A stretch of DNA of 64,000 nt from Prescottella equi. GTDB lineage: Bacteria > Actinomycetota > Actinomycetes > Mycobacteriales > Mycobacteriaceae. A program made the translations under genes and the position numbers. The stretch covers positions 1 to 64,000 of the forward strand of contig NZ_LWTX01000008.1 of the NCBI RefSeq assembly GCF_002094305.1. Direction: 5' to 3'. Shown one piece after another: positions 50,913 to 60,495 of this stretch (position 1 is the first letter of the stretch; each line of letters opens with the position of its first letter). The notes beneath the pieces were generated by a model. That model was not told the DNA's origin. It did no database searches and saw only the letters and a program-made list of their open reading frames with translations.

Positions 50913-52057
50913 GCCGCGCCGACCGATCCGACCACCGCGCGGGCCACGACGACCCGCATGATCTCGTTGGTGCCCTCCAGGATCTGGTGCACCCGCAGAT
51001 CTCGCACGATTTTCTCCAATCCGTATTCCGCCAGATAGCCGTAACCACCGTGCAGCTGCAGCGCCTCGTTCGCGACCGTGAAGCCGGTGTCCGTCGCGAA
51101 CCGCTTCGCCATCGCGCACAGCTCCACCTTGTCGGCACTGTCCGCGTCGAGCGCGTCCGCGGCCCGCCACAGCAGGGTGCGGGCGGCCTCGAGTTCGATC
51201 CGCATGTCGGCGAGGCGGAACTGCAGCGCCTGAGACTCGACGAGCGCCGCCCCGAACGCCTTTCGTTCCGCGAGGTACGCGACAGCCTTGTCCAGCGCGG
51301 CCTGCGCGCCACCCACCGAGCAGGCGGCGATGTTCAGCCGACCCCCGTTGAGCCCCTTCATCGCGATGCGGAAACCCTCGCCCTCCCCGCCGAGCAGGTT
51401 CGCCGCCGGCACCCGCACCTGGTCCAGGATCACCTGCCGGGTGGGTTGGGCGTTCCAGCCCATCTTCTTCTCGTTGGCACCGAACGACAGCCCGGGCGTG
51501 TCCTTCGGGACGATGAACGCCGAGATGCCGCGGGCTCCCGCCGCGCCCGTGCGGGCCATGACGACGTAGACGTCGGACGTACCCGCGCCGGAGATGAACT
51601 GCTTGACGCCGGTGAGCAGATAGTCGTCGCCGTCCCGAACAGCCTTGGTGGACAGGGCTGCCGCGTCGGATCCCGCACCCGGCTCGGTGAGGCAGTAGCT
51701 GCCGAGCTGCTCCATCGACGCCAGACCGGGCACCCAGCGCCGTCGCTGCTCGTCGTCACCGAACTCGTCGATCATCCACGTGACCATGTTGTGGATCGAG
51801 ATGTAGGCGGCGATCGACGGGCAACCCGTCGCGAGCTGCTCGAAGATTCGGACGCCGTCGAGCCGGGTGAGACCGGAGCCGTCGACGTCCTCGCGGATGT
51901 AGATGCCGCCCATGCCGAGTGCACCTGCCTTGCGCAGCACATCGACCGGGAAATGCTTGTTCTGGTCCCACTCGATGGCGCCCGGCGCCAGGTATTCCGC
52001 GGCGAAGTCGCGGGCGGTGTCGCTGATCGCACGCTCGTCGTCGGAAAGTCTGAACAT
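50909..52057 (-). CDS. Acyl-CoA dehydrogenase (putative isobutyryl-CoA dehydrogenase)
   Basis: FAD enzyme oxidising an acyl-CoA at alpha-beta. The 382 residues include YCLTEPGAGSDAAAL (FAD/substrate loop), the KQFISGAG segment and the C-terminal LHGGYGYLAEYGLEKIVRD with the EGTNEIMR motif. The ATG at 52057 has AGGAG at proper distance; a GTG two codons upstream is weaker. In the valine operon it is best read as isobutyryl-CoA dehydrogenase. Confidence 0.92.
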   Translation of the reverse strand: MFRLSDDERAISDTARDFAAEYLAPGAIEWDQNKHFPVDVLRKAGALGMGGIYIREDVDGSGLTRLDGVRIFEQLATGCPSIAAYISIHNMVTWMIDEFGDDEQRRRWVPGLASMEQLGSYCLTEPGAGSDAAALSTKAVRDGDDYLLTGVKQFISGAGTSDVYVVMARTGAAGARGISAFIVPKDTPGLSFGANEKKMGWNAQPTRQVILDQVRVPAANLLGGEGEGFRIAMKGLNGGRLNIAACSVGGAQAALDKAVAYLAERKAFGAALVESQALQFRLADMRIELEAARTLLWRAADALDADSADKVELCAMAKRFATDTGFTVANEALQLHGGYGYLAEYGLEKIVRDLRVHQILEGTNEIMRVVVARAVVGSVGAA

Positions 52058-52109
52058 TGCCTTCACTCCTGGTTCGTCGTCATCGTCGATGACGTGGTGG
52101 CCGCGGTCC

Positions 52110-53255
52110 TCAGAGGGATTTCGCAATGATCCCCTTCATGACCTCGTTGGCACCGGCATAGATCTTCTGCACCCGTGCGTCCTCGTACATGCGGGCCACG
52201 AGGTACTCGCGCATGTATCCGTAGCCGCCGTGCAGCTGCACGCAGCGGTCGACGACCTCGCACTGCTTGTCGGTGAGCCAGTACTTGGCCATCGCCGCCT
52301 CGGCCGCGTCGAGTTCGCCGCGCAGGTGCTCCTGGATGCAGTGATCGAGGAACACCTCGCACGTGCGCGCGATCGTCTGGCACTCGGCGAGTTCGAACGC
52401 CGTGTTCTGGAACTCGAACAGGCTGTGCCCGAACGCCTGCCGGGACTTGACGTACGCGACGGTCTCCTCGACCGCTCGGTTCATCGCCCCCGACGCCTGC
52501 GCCGCGATGATCAGACGTTCCTGGACGAGTTGGGCGATCAGCTGGCCGAAGCCCTGCCCCTCCTCGCCCAACAGGTTCGACACCGGCACCTTCACATCGA
52601 CGAACGACAGCTCGGAGGTGTCCGCGGCGTGCTGGCCCACCTTGTCGAGCACCCGCCCCACCGTGAAGCCGGGGCAGTCCCGCAGGTCGACGATCAGCAG
52701 CGATACACCCCTGGCACCGGCCTTCGGGGGGGTCTTCACCGCCAGCACGATCATGTCGGCGGAAGAACCGTTGGTGATGAACGTCTTCGAGCCGTTGACG
52801 ACATAGTGGTCGCCGTCGCGCACGGCCGTCGTCCGGATCGCCTTGAGATCGGATCCGGCGCCCGGTTCGGTCATTCCGATCGCCCCGAGGATCTCCCCGG
52901 ACGCCATCCCAGGCAGCCAGGTCCGCTTCTGCTCCTCGGTGCCGTACTCGTTGACGTAATGCGCGACGATGCCGCTGTGCACCGACACCCCGAACGCCAG
53001 ATCACCCGCGTAGCCCTGCGCCTCGAACACCGCGAGATCGTGCGCGAACGTGCCTCCGCCGCCGCCGTACTCCTCGGGAATCGAGCAGCAGAGCAGCCCC
53101 AGCTTGCCGGCGGTGCGCCACACGTCGCGGTCGATGTGGCGCTGGGCTTCCCACTTCTCGTTGTGGGCGACGACCTCGCGTTCGAAGAATCCGGCCGCGA
53201 GTTCGGAGAGCGCCCGGACCTCGTCGTCGTGCCAGCTCGGCACGTACCTCTTCAC
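52110..53255 (-). CDS. Acyl-CoA dehydrogenase (second)
   Basis: A 381-residue acyl-CoA dehydrogenase (GAIGMTEPGAGSDLKAI, KTFITNG, QLHGGYGYMREYLVARMYEDARV, GANEVMKGIIAK). The start is GTG at 53255, 4 bp after mmsA. It has Gly-rich EEYGGGGGTFAHDLAV near residue 60. Paired with the isobutyryl-type enzyme; it may take a long-chain or other branched acyl-CoA. Substrate is not resolvable here. Confidence 0.92.
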   Translation of the reverse strand: MKRYVPSWHDDEVRALSELAAGFFEREVVAHNEKWEAQRHIDRDVWRTAGKLGLLCCSIPEEYGGGGGTFAHDLAVFEAQGYAGDLAFGVSVHSGIVAHYVNEYGTEEQKRTWLPGMASGEILGAIGMTEPGAGSDLKAIRTTAVRDGDHYVVNGSKTFITNGSSADMIVLAVKTPPKAGARGVSLLIVDLRDCPGFTVGRVLDKVGQHAADTSELSFVDVKVPVSNLLGEEGQGFGQLIAQLVQERLIIAAQASGAMNRAVEETVAYVKSRQAFGHSLFEFQNTAFELAECQTIARTCEVFLDHCIQEHLRGELDAAEAAMAKYWLTDKQCEVVDRCVQLHGGYGYMREYLVARMYEDARVQKIYAGANEVMKGIIAKSL

Positions 53256-53259
53256 CGCG

Positions 53260-54765
53260 TCAGTCCATCGTCGGGATGACGAAGTGGTCCGCGTGCTCCT
53301 TGAACCCGGAGGGCCAGCGCTGCGTCACCGTCTTGGTCTTGGTGTAGAAGCGGATCGAGTCGGGGCCGTGCTGGTTGAGGTCGCCGAATCCGGAGCGCTT
53401 CCAGCCACCGAAGGTGTGGTACGCGATCGGCACCGGGATCGGGACGTTGACGCCGACCATGCCGACCTCGACGCGGGAGCAGAAGTCGCGGGCGGTGTCG
53501 CCGTCGCGGGTGAAGATCGCGACGCCGTTGCCGTACTCGTGCTCGGTCGGCAGGCGCAGAGCCTCCTCGTAGTCGTGTGCGCGGACCACCTGCAGCACGG
53601 GACCGAAGATCTCCTCCTTGTAGATCCGCATCTCGGGGGTGACGCGGTCGAACAGTGTTGCGCCGACGAAGAATCCGTTCTCGTGACCCTCGAGGGTGAA
53701 GCCGCGGCCGTCGATGACCAGCTCGGCACCCTCGTCGACGCCGATCTGCACGTAGCCGTCGACGCGGTCGAGAGCATCCTTGCTCACCACGGGTCCGAAA
53801 TCGGCGGTCTCGTCGTCGGAGCGTCCGATCCGCAGCTTCGCGACCCGCTCGGAGAGCTTGGCGACGAGCGCATCCGCGGTCTCCTCGCCCACGGGAACCG
53901 CGACCGAGATCGCCATGCAGCGCTCACCGGCAGAGCCGTAGCCGGCGCCGACCAGAGCGTCGGCCACCTGGTCCAGGTCGGCGTCGGGCATCACGATCGC
54001 GTGGTTCTTCGCGCCACCGAAGCACTGGGCGCGCTTGCCGTGCGCGGCGGCGGTCTCGTAGATGTACTGGGCGATCGGGGTGGAGCCGACGAAGCCGACG
54101 GCCTTGATCCGAGGATCGGTGAGGAGGGTGTCGACGGCACCCTTGTCGCCGTTGACGACGTTGAACACACCCGGCGGCAGACCCGCTTCGAGGAACAGCT
54201 CGGCCAGGCGCAGCGGCACCGACGGGTCACGCTCGGACGGCTTGAGCACGAACGCATTTCCGCACGCCAGGGCGGGAGCGGCCTTCCACAGCGGGATCAT
54301 GGCCGGGAAATTGAAGGGCGTGATGCCTGCCACGACACCGAGCGGCTGCCGCATCGAGAACACGTCGATGCCCGATCCGGCACCCTCGGTGTACTCGCCC
54401 TTGAGCAGGTGTGGGATGCCGGTGGCGAATTCGACGACCTCGAGGCCGCGCTGGATGTCGCCCTTGGCGTCCGGGATGGTCTTGCCGTGCTCGGACGAGA
54501 GCAGCCGGGCCAGCGGATCCATCTCCTCCTGGATCAGCTGCAGGAACCGCATCAGCACGCGGGCGCGGCGCTGCGGGTTCCACGACGCCCACTCCTTCTG
54601 GGCATCCGCCGCGTTCGCGATCGCCGCCTCGGTCTCGGACCGGTCGGCGAGCGGCACCCGCGCCTGCACCTGCCCGGTGTTGGGATCGAAGACGTCGGCG
54701 AATCTGCCCGATGTTCCCGGGATCCGCTTGCCGCCGATGAAGTGAGAGAGCTCTCGAACGCTCAT
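53260..54765 (-). CDS. mmsA: Methylmalonate-semialdehyde dehydrogenase (CoA-acylating)
   Basis: Converts methylmalonate semialdehyde to propionyl-CoA. The 501 residues show the aldehyde dehydrogenase fold with ITPFNFPAMIPLWKAAPALA, the NAD-binding GFVGSTPIAQYI and the catalytic Cys in GSAGERCMAISVAV, the variant typical of MmsA. The ATG at 54765 (MSVRELSHFIGGKRIPG) fits the family; a GTG 10 codons upstream is possible. First gene of the six-gene valine operon and divergent from the sulfatase gene. Confidence 0.95.
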   Translation of the reverse strand: MSVRELSHFIGGKRIPGTSGRFADVFDPNTGQVQARVPLADRSETEAAIANAADAQKEWASWNPQRRARVLMRFLQLIQEEMDPLARLLSSEHGKTIPDAKGDIQRGLEVVEFATGIPHLLKGEYTEGAGSGIDVFSMRQPLGVVAGITPFNFPAMIPLWKAAPALACGNAFVLKPSERDPSVPLRLAELFLEAGLPPGVFNVVNGDKGAVDTLLTDPRIKAVGFVGSTPIAQYIYETAAAHGKRAQCFGGAKNHAIVMPDADLDQVADALVGAGYGSAGERCMAISVAVPVGEETADALVAKLSERVAKLRIGRSDDETADFGPVVSKDALDRVDGYVQIGVDEGAELVIDGRGFTLEGHENGFFVGATLFDRVTPEMRIYKEEIFGPVLQVVRAHDYEEALRLPTEHEYGNGVAIFTRDGDTARDFCSRVEVGMVGVNVPIPVPIAYHTFGGWKRSGFGDLNQHGPDSIRFYTKTKTVTQRWPSGFKEHADHFVIPTMD

Positions 54766-54976
54766 TGCCCGAACCCGTCCTTTGCTGGTCGCCACAGAGC
54801 CACGAAGGAGACGTACGTCACCCTCGACATTCCTCGCTCATCCTATAGTTGGAAGTCCATGCAAGTCCAGGGTGCGATCCCGACAATTGCCCGAACCCCA
54901 GGTAGCAGCCCTGATCCTCGGACAGAATGACGATCCGAACGCCGGATCTCAGCGCATCCCGGACGGAGATCAGCAG

Positions 54977-56650
54977 ATGGACTCCCTGAGCCGACCGACA
55001 CTCGACGCGGTCGATCACCCGTTCTCCCGGCGGACGTTCCTCGGCGGCGCCGGCGCCCTGCTGGTCGCCGGCATGGCGGGAGCGGGCGCGCGTGCGGCGG
55101 CATCGCGTCCGGCGCCGACGGCCGGGCACGGCGCGCTGCCGCACCGGCCGAACATCGTCGTCGTCATCACCGATCAGGAACGGGCCCCGATGTTCTGGCC
55201 CGAGGGCTGGGCGGAGACGAACCTGCCGAACCGAAAGCGTCTCGCGGACACCGGGCTCACGTTCGACGGCTGCTGCTGCAATGCCGCAATGTGCTCGCCG
55301 AGTCGCAGCACGTTCTTCACCGGCCTGTACCCCGCACAGCACGGCGTGACCGCGACGCTCACCGAAGGTGGCACCGTCTCACCGACGGAACCGACCCTCC
55401 CGCTGGGCATTCAGAACATGGCCAAGCTCCTCGACTCGGCCGGCTACAACGTGCACTACCGAGGCAAGTGGCACATGAGCAAGGGCGAGGAGGGCGGCGA
55501 TCCGTCGAGCGCGGACGTCGCGGCGTACGGCTTCCGGGGCTGGGTTCCACCGGAAGGCGGCCAGGACACCGACCCGGATCACTTCGGCGGTGGCTGCGCC
55601 GACCTCGACAGCCGGTACGCGTCGGAAGCCGTCGAGTTCCTGCGGGGACTCGACCCGAACGACGATCGCCCGTTCGCCCTCGTCGTCTCGTTCGTCAATC
55701 CGCACGACGTGCTCGCCTACCCCCAGACGTGGGACGCCATCAACGGCACCTGCGACAACTACGGTTCGGACGCGCCCGGAATCTTCGAGCAGGGCATCGA
55801 CCTGCCGCCGACGTACGACGAGGCCTTGGCCCGGAACTTCAAGCCCACCGCGCAGATCCAGTCCCAGGTGCTTCTCGCCGCCGGGCTGGGTCCGTTGCCC
55901 GGGCAGGACGCCGCCCGCAACTATGTGAACTTCTACGCGTACATGCACAAGGTTGTCGACGAGCACACCGGGGCGGTACTCGATGCGCTCGAATCCCGCC
56001 CAGGGATGCGGGAGTCGACGGTGGTGATCCGGATCTCGGACCACGGCGAGATGGGCATGTCACACGGCGGCCTGCGGCAGAAGGTGTTCAACGCATACGA
56101 GGAGACCTTGCGGGTGCCACTGGTGGTCAGCAATCCCCTGCTGTTCCCGCAGCCCGTCCACACCGCAGCGCTGTCGTCGCTGATCGATGTCATGCCCACC
56201 CTCGCGAGCCTCGCGGACGTCCCGGACCGGGCCGCGTGGGATTTCCGCGGCGTCGACCTCATGCCGATCGTCGACGACGCCGCCGCCAACCCGGCCGCGC
56301 CGAGCGCCGAGGTACAGGACGTCCTGCACTTCACCTACGACGATGAGAACTGCGCGACACCGGACGGCCAGAACATCGTCACCCAGCCCAACCACATGCG
56401 CACCATCCGCGACCACCGGTGGAAGTACTCGGCATACTTCGACCCCGCCGGTGTCACACCGCCGCAGTTCGAGATGTACGACCTGCAGACCGACCCACTG
56501 GAACTGCACAACCGCGCGAATCCGTTGAACCTCGGCTACTTCGACCCGGTGCAGTCGATGCGAATGCACGCGAAGCTGTTCGAGGTGATGGAGCGGTGTG
56601 GGACGACGCCGGCACGCGGGCTCAGCGCGGTCCCGGTCGGCGGCTCGTAG
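54977..56650 (+). CDS. Tat-exported arylsulfatase-type sulfatase
   Basis: Hydrolyses a sulfate ester outside the membrane. The 557 residues begin with a twin-arginine signal (SRRTFLGGAGALLVAGMAG, residues 17-35). The mature part starts with VVVITDQERAP (metal-binding Asp). The key motif is CSPSR (Cys106-Arg110), in which the Cys is converted to formylglycine by a separate enzyme not in this window. The second metal site is ISDHGEMGMSHGG. GGAG lies ahead of the ATG at 54977. Substrate unknown. Divergent from mmsA and convergent with the methyltransferase. Confidence 0.92.
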   Translation: MDSLSRPTLDAVDHPFSRRTFLGGAGALLVAGMAGAGARAAASRPAPTAGHGALPHRPNIVVVITDQERAPMFWPEGWAETNLPNRKRLADTGLTFDGCCCNAAMCSPSRSTFFTGLYPAQHGVTATLTEGGTVSPTEPTLPLGIQNMAKLLDSAGYNVHYRGKWHMSKGEEGGDPSSADVAAYGFRGWVPPEGGQDTDPDHFGGGCADLDSRYASEAVEFLRGLDPNDDRPFALVVSFVNPHDVLAYPQTWDAINGTCDNYGSDAPGIFEQGIDLPPTYDEALARNFKPTAQIQSQVLLAAGLGPLPGQDAARNYVNFYAYMHKVVDEHTGAVLDALESRPGMRESTVVIRISDHGEMGMSHGGLRQKVFNAYEETLRVPLVVSNPLLFPQPVHTAALSSLIDVMPTLASLADVPDRAAWDFRGVDLMPIVDDAAANPAAPSAEVQDVLHFTYDDENCATPDGQNIVTQPNHMRTIRDHRWKYSAYFDPAGVTPPQFEMYDLQTDPLELHNRANPLNLGYFDPVQSMRMHAKLFEVMERCGTTPARGLSAVPVGGS

Positions 56651-56663
56651 GGGCCGCGATCGG

Positions 56664-57362
56664 TCACCGCGCTGAGCACACCAGCATCTCGGTGCCGCCG
56701 CTTTGGAAGTCGTAGGCGACCGAACGTATTTCGTGGGCGATGTCCCGGGCGTCGAGACGTCGACGCAGCTCGCCCAGGCCGGCGTATCGATCAGTCCGCC
56801 CACTCGGCACCAGCGGGAAGACCCGAACCTCGCGCGCCGAGACGCGGAGCAGTTCGGTGAGGGACCGATCGTGATCGTCGACATCCAGTCGGTCCGCGTA
56901 CGTGAACAGTAGGTGCGACGACAGCACCAGGTCGAAGGAGCCGTCCGGAAACGGCAATGCGGGGAGTGCTCCGGGGACGTACATCTCGGGGTGTGCCTGC
57001 AGGTCCTCGGCAAACCGGTCCACCGACGCGAGCCGGTGTTCGAGGTGGTGCTCGGCGTCACGGAAGAAGCTCCCCGCGAACCGTTCCGGTCGCTGCGCGA
57101 TGTAGCTGTTGCCGCGGATCGTCTCGGCGCGTGCAGTCGCGGCCAACGCCGAGGTGTCCGCGTATGCGATGTCGCAAGCGGTGACGTCGATCCCGCGGGC
57201 GCGGCCGGTCGCGGTGAACGACGACGCACCGGCGGGGCAGTCCAGAACGGCGCCCGTCAGGTCGTCGCAGCTCAGCGCGAACATCGCTACGTACTCGTCG
57301 AACGAACGCGACGAGATCAACATCGGCCCGATTCCGGCGCTCTCGGTGTCCGTGTGCGTCAT
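56664..57362 (-). CDS. SAM-dependent methyltransferase-like protein
   Basis: A 232-residue class I methyltransferase fold. AVLDCPAGASSFTATGRARG is the SAM-binding region (motif I, with CPAG in place of the usual GxGxG), ALPFPDGSFDLVLSSHLLFTY the motif IV/V area. An AGGAGT ribosome site supports the ATG at 57362. Such proteins are common in actinobacteria and their substrates are unknown. Convergent with the sulfatase gene by 13 bp. Confidence 0.8.
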   Translation of the reverse strand: MTHTDTESAGIGPMLISSRSFDEYVAMFALSCDDLTGAVLDCPAGASSFTATGRARGIDVTACDIAYADTSALAATARAETIRGNSYIAQRPERFAGSFFRDAEHHLEHRLASVDRFAEDLQAHPEMYVPGALPALPFPDGSFDLVLSSHLLFTYADRLDVDDHDRSLTELLRVSAREVRVFPLVPSGRTDRYAGLGELRRRLDARDIAHEIRSVAYDFQSGGTEMLVCSAR

Positions 57363-57441
57363 GGCAACTCCTGGGTGAGTGCGGTTCGCACGTATCCTGC
57401 CCGAGCCGGCCGGTGGCACGGAACTCGGTCGCCAGCCGCCG

Positions 57442-58407
57442 TCAAATGCTGTTGCGCCTCGCCCGCCTGCGCAGCGCGATCGCGGTGACGCCCGCGATCA
57501 ACGCGAGGACGCCCAACCCGATGAACACGGCGGGGAGGTGGCGCGACCCTGGAACGCCGAACTCGGCGCTTCCGGAGTCGGGGAACGTGATCTGCGTTGC
57601 GGCACTGCGCTCGACCAACCCACTCTCGAGGGTGACCGAAGCGTTCCAAGGGCCAGGCGGAATGTCCTTGTTCAGTGTCGCCGTGACAGCACCGGTAGTA
57701 CCGGGCGCCAACGTGGTGATTCCCTCGACGGAGAACGGACCCGCGTTGAGCCCGCCGGGTCCGTCGCCGAGCGTCAGCCTGCCCTTCAGATCCAGTGCCC
57801 GCCCACCGGTATTGCGGACGTTGGCCTCGAGGACCGGCGTGCCGTCGTCGGACCGTGCGGCGGTCAGGGACTCGATGGCGAAATGTGCGACCGGCGATTG
57901 CGGCGACGGCGCCGAGCGGACCTCGGCCCACAGGACCGCGTACTGCTCCCCCGGAGGCGCGTCCTGCGGTACGGCGATGGTGGCGACGGCTCCGGCGGCG
58001 GAATGTGCGTCCACCCGCACTTGGGCGGGGGCGATCGAGGTCCAAGTCGTCAGGTCGTTGGCGACCTGACCGGCCGCCCCGGTGAACTGGCCGCGGTCGA
58101 TCCCCGCCGCCGAAGGATAGAGCCGCACATCGGCGGCCTCGCCCGTGGTGTTCGTAACCTCGAATCGCCTGCTGATGGTCGTTCCCGGCGCGAGGTGATC
58201 GACGATGTACACCCTCGCACGCGGGTCGCTTCCGTTGTTCGACGGCGCCTCGAGCAGGCGCACACCGATGCCTTCGTTCTGTGTCGGCGACGACTGGGCC
58301 GCGGAGATCGCCGATCCGGACGCCAGCAGCGCGAACGCGCTGATCAGAGCCGCGACGGACGCGATCCGCCGGGCGACGAAACTGGTGCAGTGATGAGAGC
58401 TGCGCAC
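57442..58407 (-). CDS. Secreted, membrane-anchored DUF916/WxLIP-like protein
   Basis: A 321-residue protein with a signal peptide (about 1-38), an extracytoplasmic beta-sandwich region and a C-terminal membrane helix with basic tail (LPAVFIGLGVLALIAGVTAI then RRRARRNSI). The segment LAPGTTISRRFEVTNTTGEA, VRLYPSAAGI and VPQDAPPGEQYAVLWAEV resembles the N-terminal peptidoglycan-binding domain of Firmicute WxL-interacting proteins. The GTG at 58407 has a GGGGGGA ribosome site. It follows the WxL-like gene by 74 bp, the order used in WxL loci. The family link is a pattern match by eye. Confidence 0.7.
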   Translation of the reverse strand: MRSSHHCTSFVARRIASVAALISAFALLASGSAISAAQSSPTQNEGIGVRLLEAPSNNGSDPRARVYIVDHLAPGTTISRRFEVTNTTGEAADVRLYPSAAGIDRGQFTGAAGQVANDLTTWTSIAPAQVRVDAHSAAGAVATIAVPQDAPPGEQYAVLWAEVRSAPSPQSPVAHFAIESLTAARSDDGTPVLEANVRNTGGRALDLKGRLTLGDGPGGLNAGPFSVEGITTLAPGTTGAVTATLNKDIPPGPWNASVTLESGLVERSAATQITFPDSGSAEFGVPGSRHLPAVFIGLGVLALIAGVTAIALRRRARRNSI

Positions 58408-58481
58408 TCTGAAAGATCCCCCCAGGGCGGTGATGGGAATCGGAGGGGGTGCGGGACGCCGCACCCACACCGATCTCCGGG

Positions 58482-59006
58482 TCAGGCGACGGACGTCGAA
58501 ACCGTTCCGGTGTAGACACCGGCGAGAGCGTCCGACGGCAGTCCGACGGTCAACGTGGGGTTCCAGCTGGCGGTGTTGTTGCCCCGCGCGGCAGTACCCG
58601 CGATCACGGTCTTGGCGGAATCGAGTCCGGCGACGGCCGACGGGGTCGTCGTCACGGTTCCCGTGCGCTCGACGGTGCCGGGGTTGTACTGCACCTGAGT
58701 CGCGGCAATCGTGGTATCACCACTCTCCGCAGCCAACGCGAACTCCGACGAGGACACGGTGACTGTCCAACCCGCGTTGTTACCGCGACTGTCGGTGACC
58801 GTGACCTCCCCCAACAGTCCGAGGACGTCCGATGCACCGGTCTGCGCGGTGTTGAGCGCGGCAGAGGCCTGAGGAGCGATGCTCAGCCCTCCGGCCACGA
58901 GTTCGAAGGTTGTGGTGGTGTCCTCCGCACTCGCGTTGGCCGGAGCGACCAACGCGGCAGCGACCGCGATCCCCGCCACCCCGAAACTTGCCAGTTGTTT
59001 CCGCAT
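58482..59006 (-). CDS. Secreted WxL-domain-like surface protein
   Basis: A 174-residue secreted protein with signal peptide MRKQLASFGVAGIAVAAALV and cleavage near APANASA (about residue 27). The mature part contains LGEVTVTDSRGNNAGWTVTV (residues 65-84): the VTDxRGxxxGWxV pattern is the first half of the Firmicute WxL cell-wall-binding domain. The C-terminus (AGVYTGTVSTSVA) resembles the family end GTYTGTLTW but lacks the second Trp. AAGGAG precedes the ATG at 59006. No LPXTG or membrane anchor. The partner gene follows. Confidence 0.75.
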   Translation of the reverse strand: MRKQLASFGVAGIAVAAALVAPANASAEDTTTTFELVAGGLSIAPQASAALNTAQTGASDVLGLLGEVTVTDSRGNNAGWTVTVSSSEFALAAESGDTTIAATQVQYNPGTVERTGTVTTTPSAVAGLDSAKTVIAGTAARGNNTASWNPTLTVGLPSDALAGVYTGTVSTSVA

Positions 59007-59096
59007 GATCACTCCTTCGTGAGGTGCGCCCCGGCAGCACACGGATGAAACGGACCCTAACACCGAAAGTCTCGACCGGTCGATTGGTTGAATGTG

Positions 59097-59134
59097 AAAA
59101 CACCTGTCCTGGAAGGTCTTTCAACTCCAGGTGT
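59097..59134 (-). terminator. Terminator between the broken peptidase and the WxL-like gene
   Basis: Minus strand: ACACCTGGA pairs with TCCAGGACAGGTGT (a bulge of 3-4 bases), followed by TTTT (59097-59100). It separates the WxL-like pair from the degraded gene upstream. Confidence 0.65.
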
Positions 59135-59147
59135 CGACCAGAAGAGA

Positions 59148-60432
59148 TCAGGTCGGATCGCACACATCTTGCGAGAGCTGGCCTGCACGGAGGAAATCGG
59201 TGACGAGCCAGCCACACGACGACCCCACCGTCGACCCGTGCACACCATCCTCGATTGTCAGGAGCCGGCCGCCCATCGCGGCTTGCGCATCGAGCGCCCA
59301 CACATATGGGGTGACCGACTCGTCCCGGTGTCCGATGATCAGCAGATCCGTGCCGGTGTTCGCCACGGCCGTCAGCTCGGCAGCGAGCGGCCAACCGCTG
59401 CACAGACTTACACCGGGCACGTCCGAGTCGGCCGGGAACTCGATGCGCCGCTGGGGATTTCGATTCAGCGCCGCATTGATCGTCCGGTGTTCGGCGAGCT
59501 GGACAGTGCTGTCGCCCACGGGTCGAGGCTGTTGCAGATGTAGGCGGTTCCGGCCGTCGGACCGAACGCGCGCGCGAGGAACTCGGTGGTTGCCGGGTCG
59601 AGCGGGGCGTCGTTGTCGTCGGGAGCCGGGGCGTCACCGGGCGGCACATCGGGTTCGTCGGGGGTGACCCCACCATCGTCCCCGGCACCGAGGGCGGCCG
59701 CGTCGGGCACCATCTCCGGTGGAACGTCCGGGTCGGCCGCCGCGAGCACGCGCAGCGCGTCGCCCGCCGAGGTGCCGGTGTAGTCCATGCTGTCGAGGAC
59801 AACCCGGTGCAGGTGCTCGGGGAAACTCGACTGCAGTTCGGCGCCGAGGACGGTGCCCCACGAGACGCCGAGGAAGTCGATCGTGTCCAGGCCCAGCGCG
59901 CCCCGAACCGCGTCGACGTCGCGGGCAGCGTTCGCGGTGGTCAGTGAACCGAAGAACTCCGGGTCGGCCTCGACGCAGTCTCTGTTGGCGGCTGCGATGT
60001 TGTCGGCGTATCCGGCGAGGCTCTCGTCGTCGCGGGTGTCCGGCTCGTCGGGTTGAGCGCATTCGATGCGCGACGAGTAGCCGATACCGCGCAGATCGAT
60101 CCCGCCGCCATGCTGCGGCCCTCGACACCGGGGCCCCCGGGGTTGACGAACAGCGTGGGCGCGGCCGGATCGGTTCCCACGACACGGCTGAGCGCGAGTT
60201 CGATCGTCCGGCCTTCAGGGTCGTCGTAGTCCAGCGGGACGTCCACCGACGCGCACTGCAGGCGATCGACCACGCCCTCGTCCACGCCGAGATCGGTGAC
60301 GTACGCGGCCAGGTCTGCGCAGGGTTGCCACGCAACGGTGTCGGCGGCCACGGCTCCGCCACACCCGGTCAGCGCGCCGGCGCCGAGCACCGCCATACCC
60401 GTCCACACCGCCGTCCGACGCATTCTCACCAA
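59148..60432 (-). pseudogene. Broken TAP-type tripeptidyl aminopeptidase lipoprotein
   Basis: An alpha/beta-hydrolase peptidase spread over three frames. Frame 1 (60432 to about 60115) gives a lipoprotein signal (GALTGCGG) and LFVNPGGPG. Frame 2 (about 60100 to 59465) gives IDLRGIGYSSRIECAQ, the nucleophile elbow FLGVSWGTVLGAEL and AYICNSLDPWATAL. Frame 3 (59519 to 59148) gives the C-terminal TAP domain TDLLIIGHRDESVTPY and the final HGSTVGSSC segment. Residues usually found between PGGPG and the IDLRG motif are missing, so a deletion plus a frameshift occurred at about 60100-60115, and a one-base-type shift near 59510. No product is expected unless the assembly is wrong. Confidence 0.8.
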
Positions 60433-60495
60433 TCCCTCGCCTGTATTGCCGCGGTTCCACGGTGGAGGGCTCGCGAAAGTGCGCTGGTCGGCCGC

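Noticed and set aside
53050-54930. A 626-codon plus-strand frame opposite mmsA
   Set aside because: Antisense shadow; the real gene on the minus strand has all catalytic motifs.
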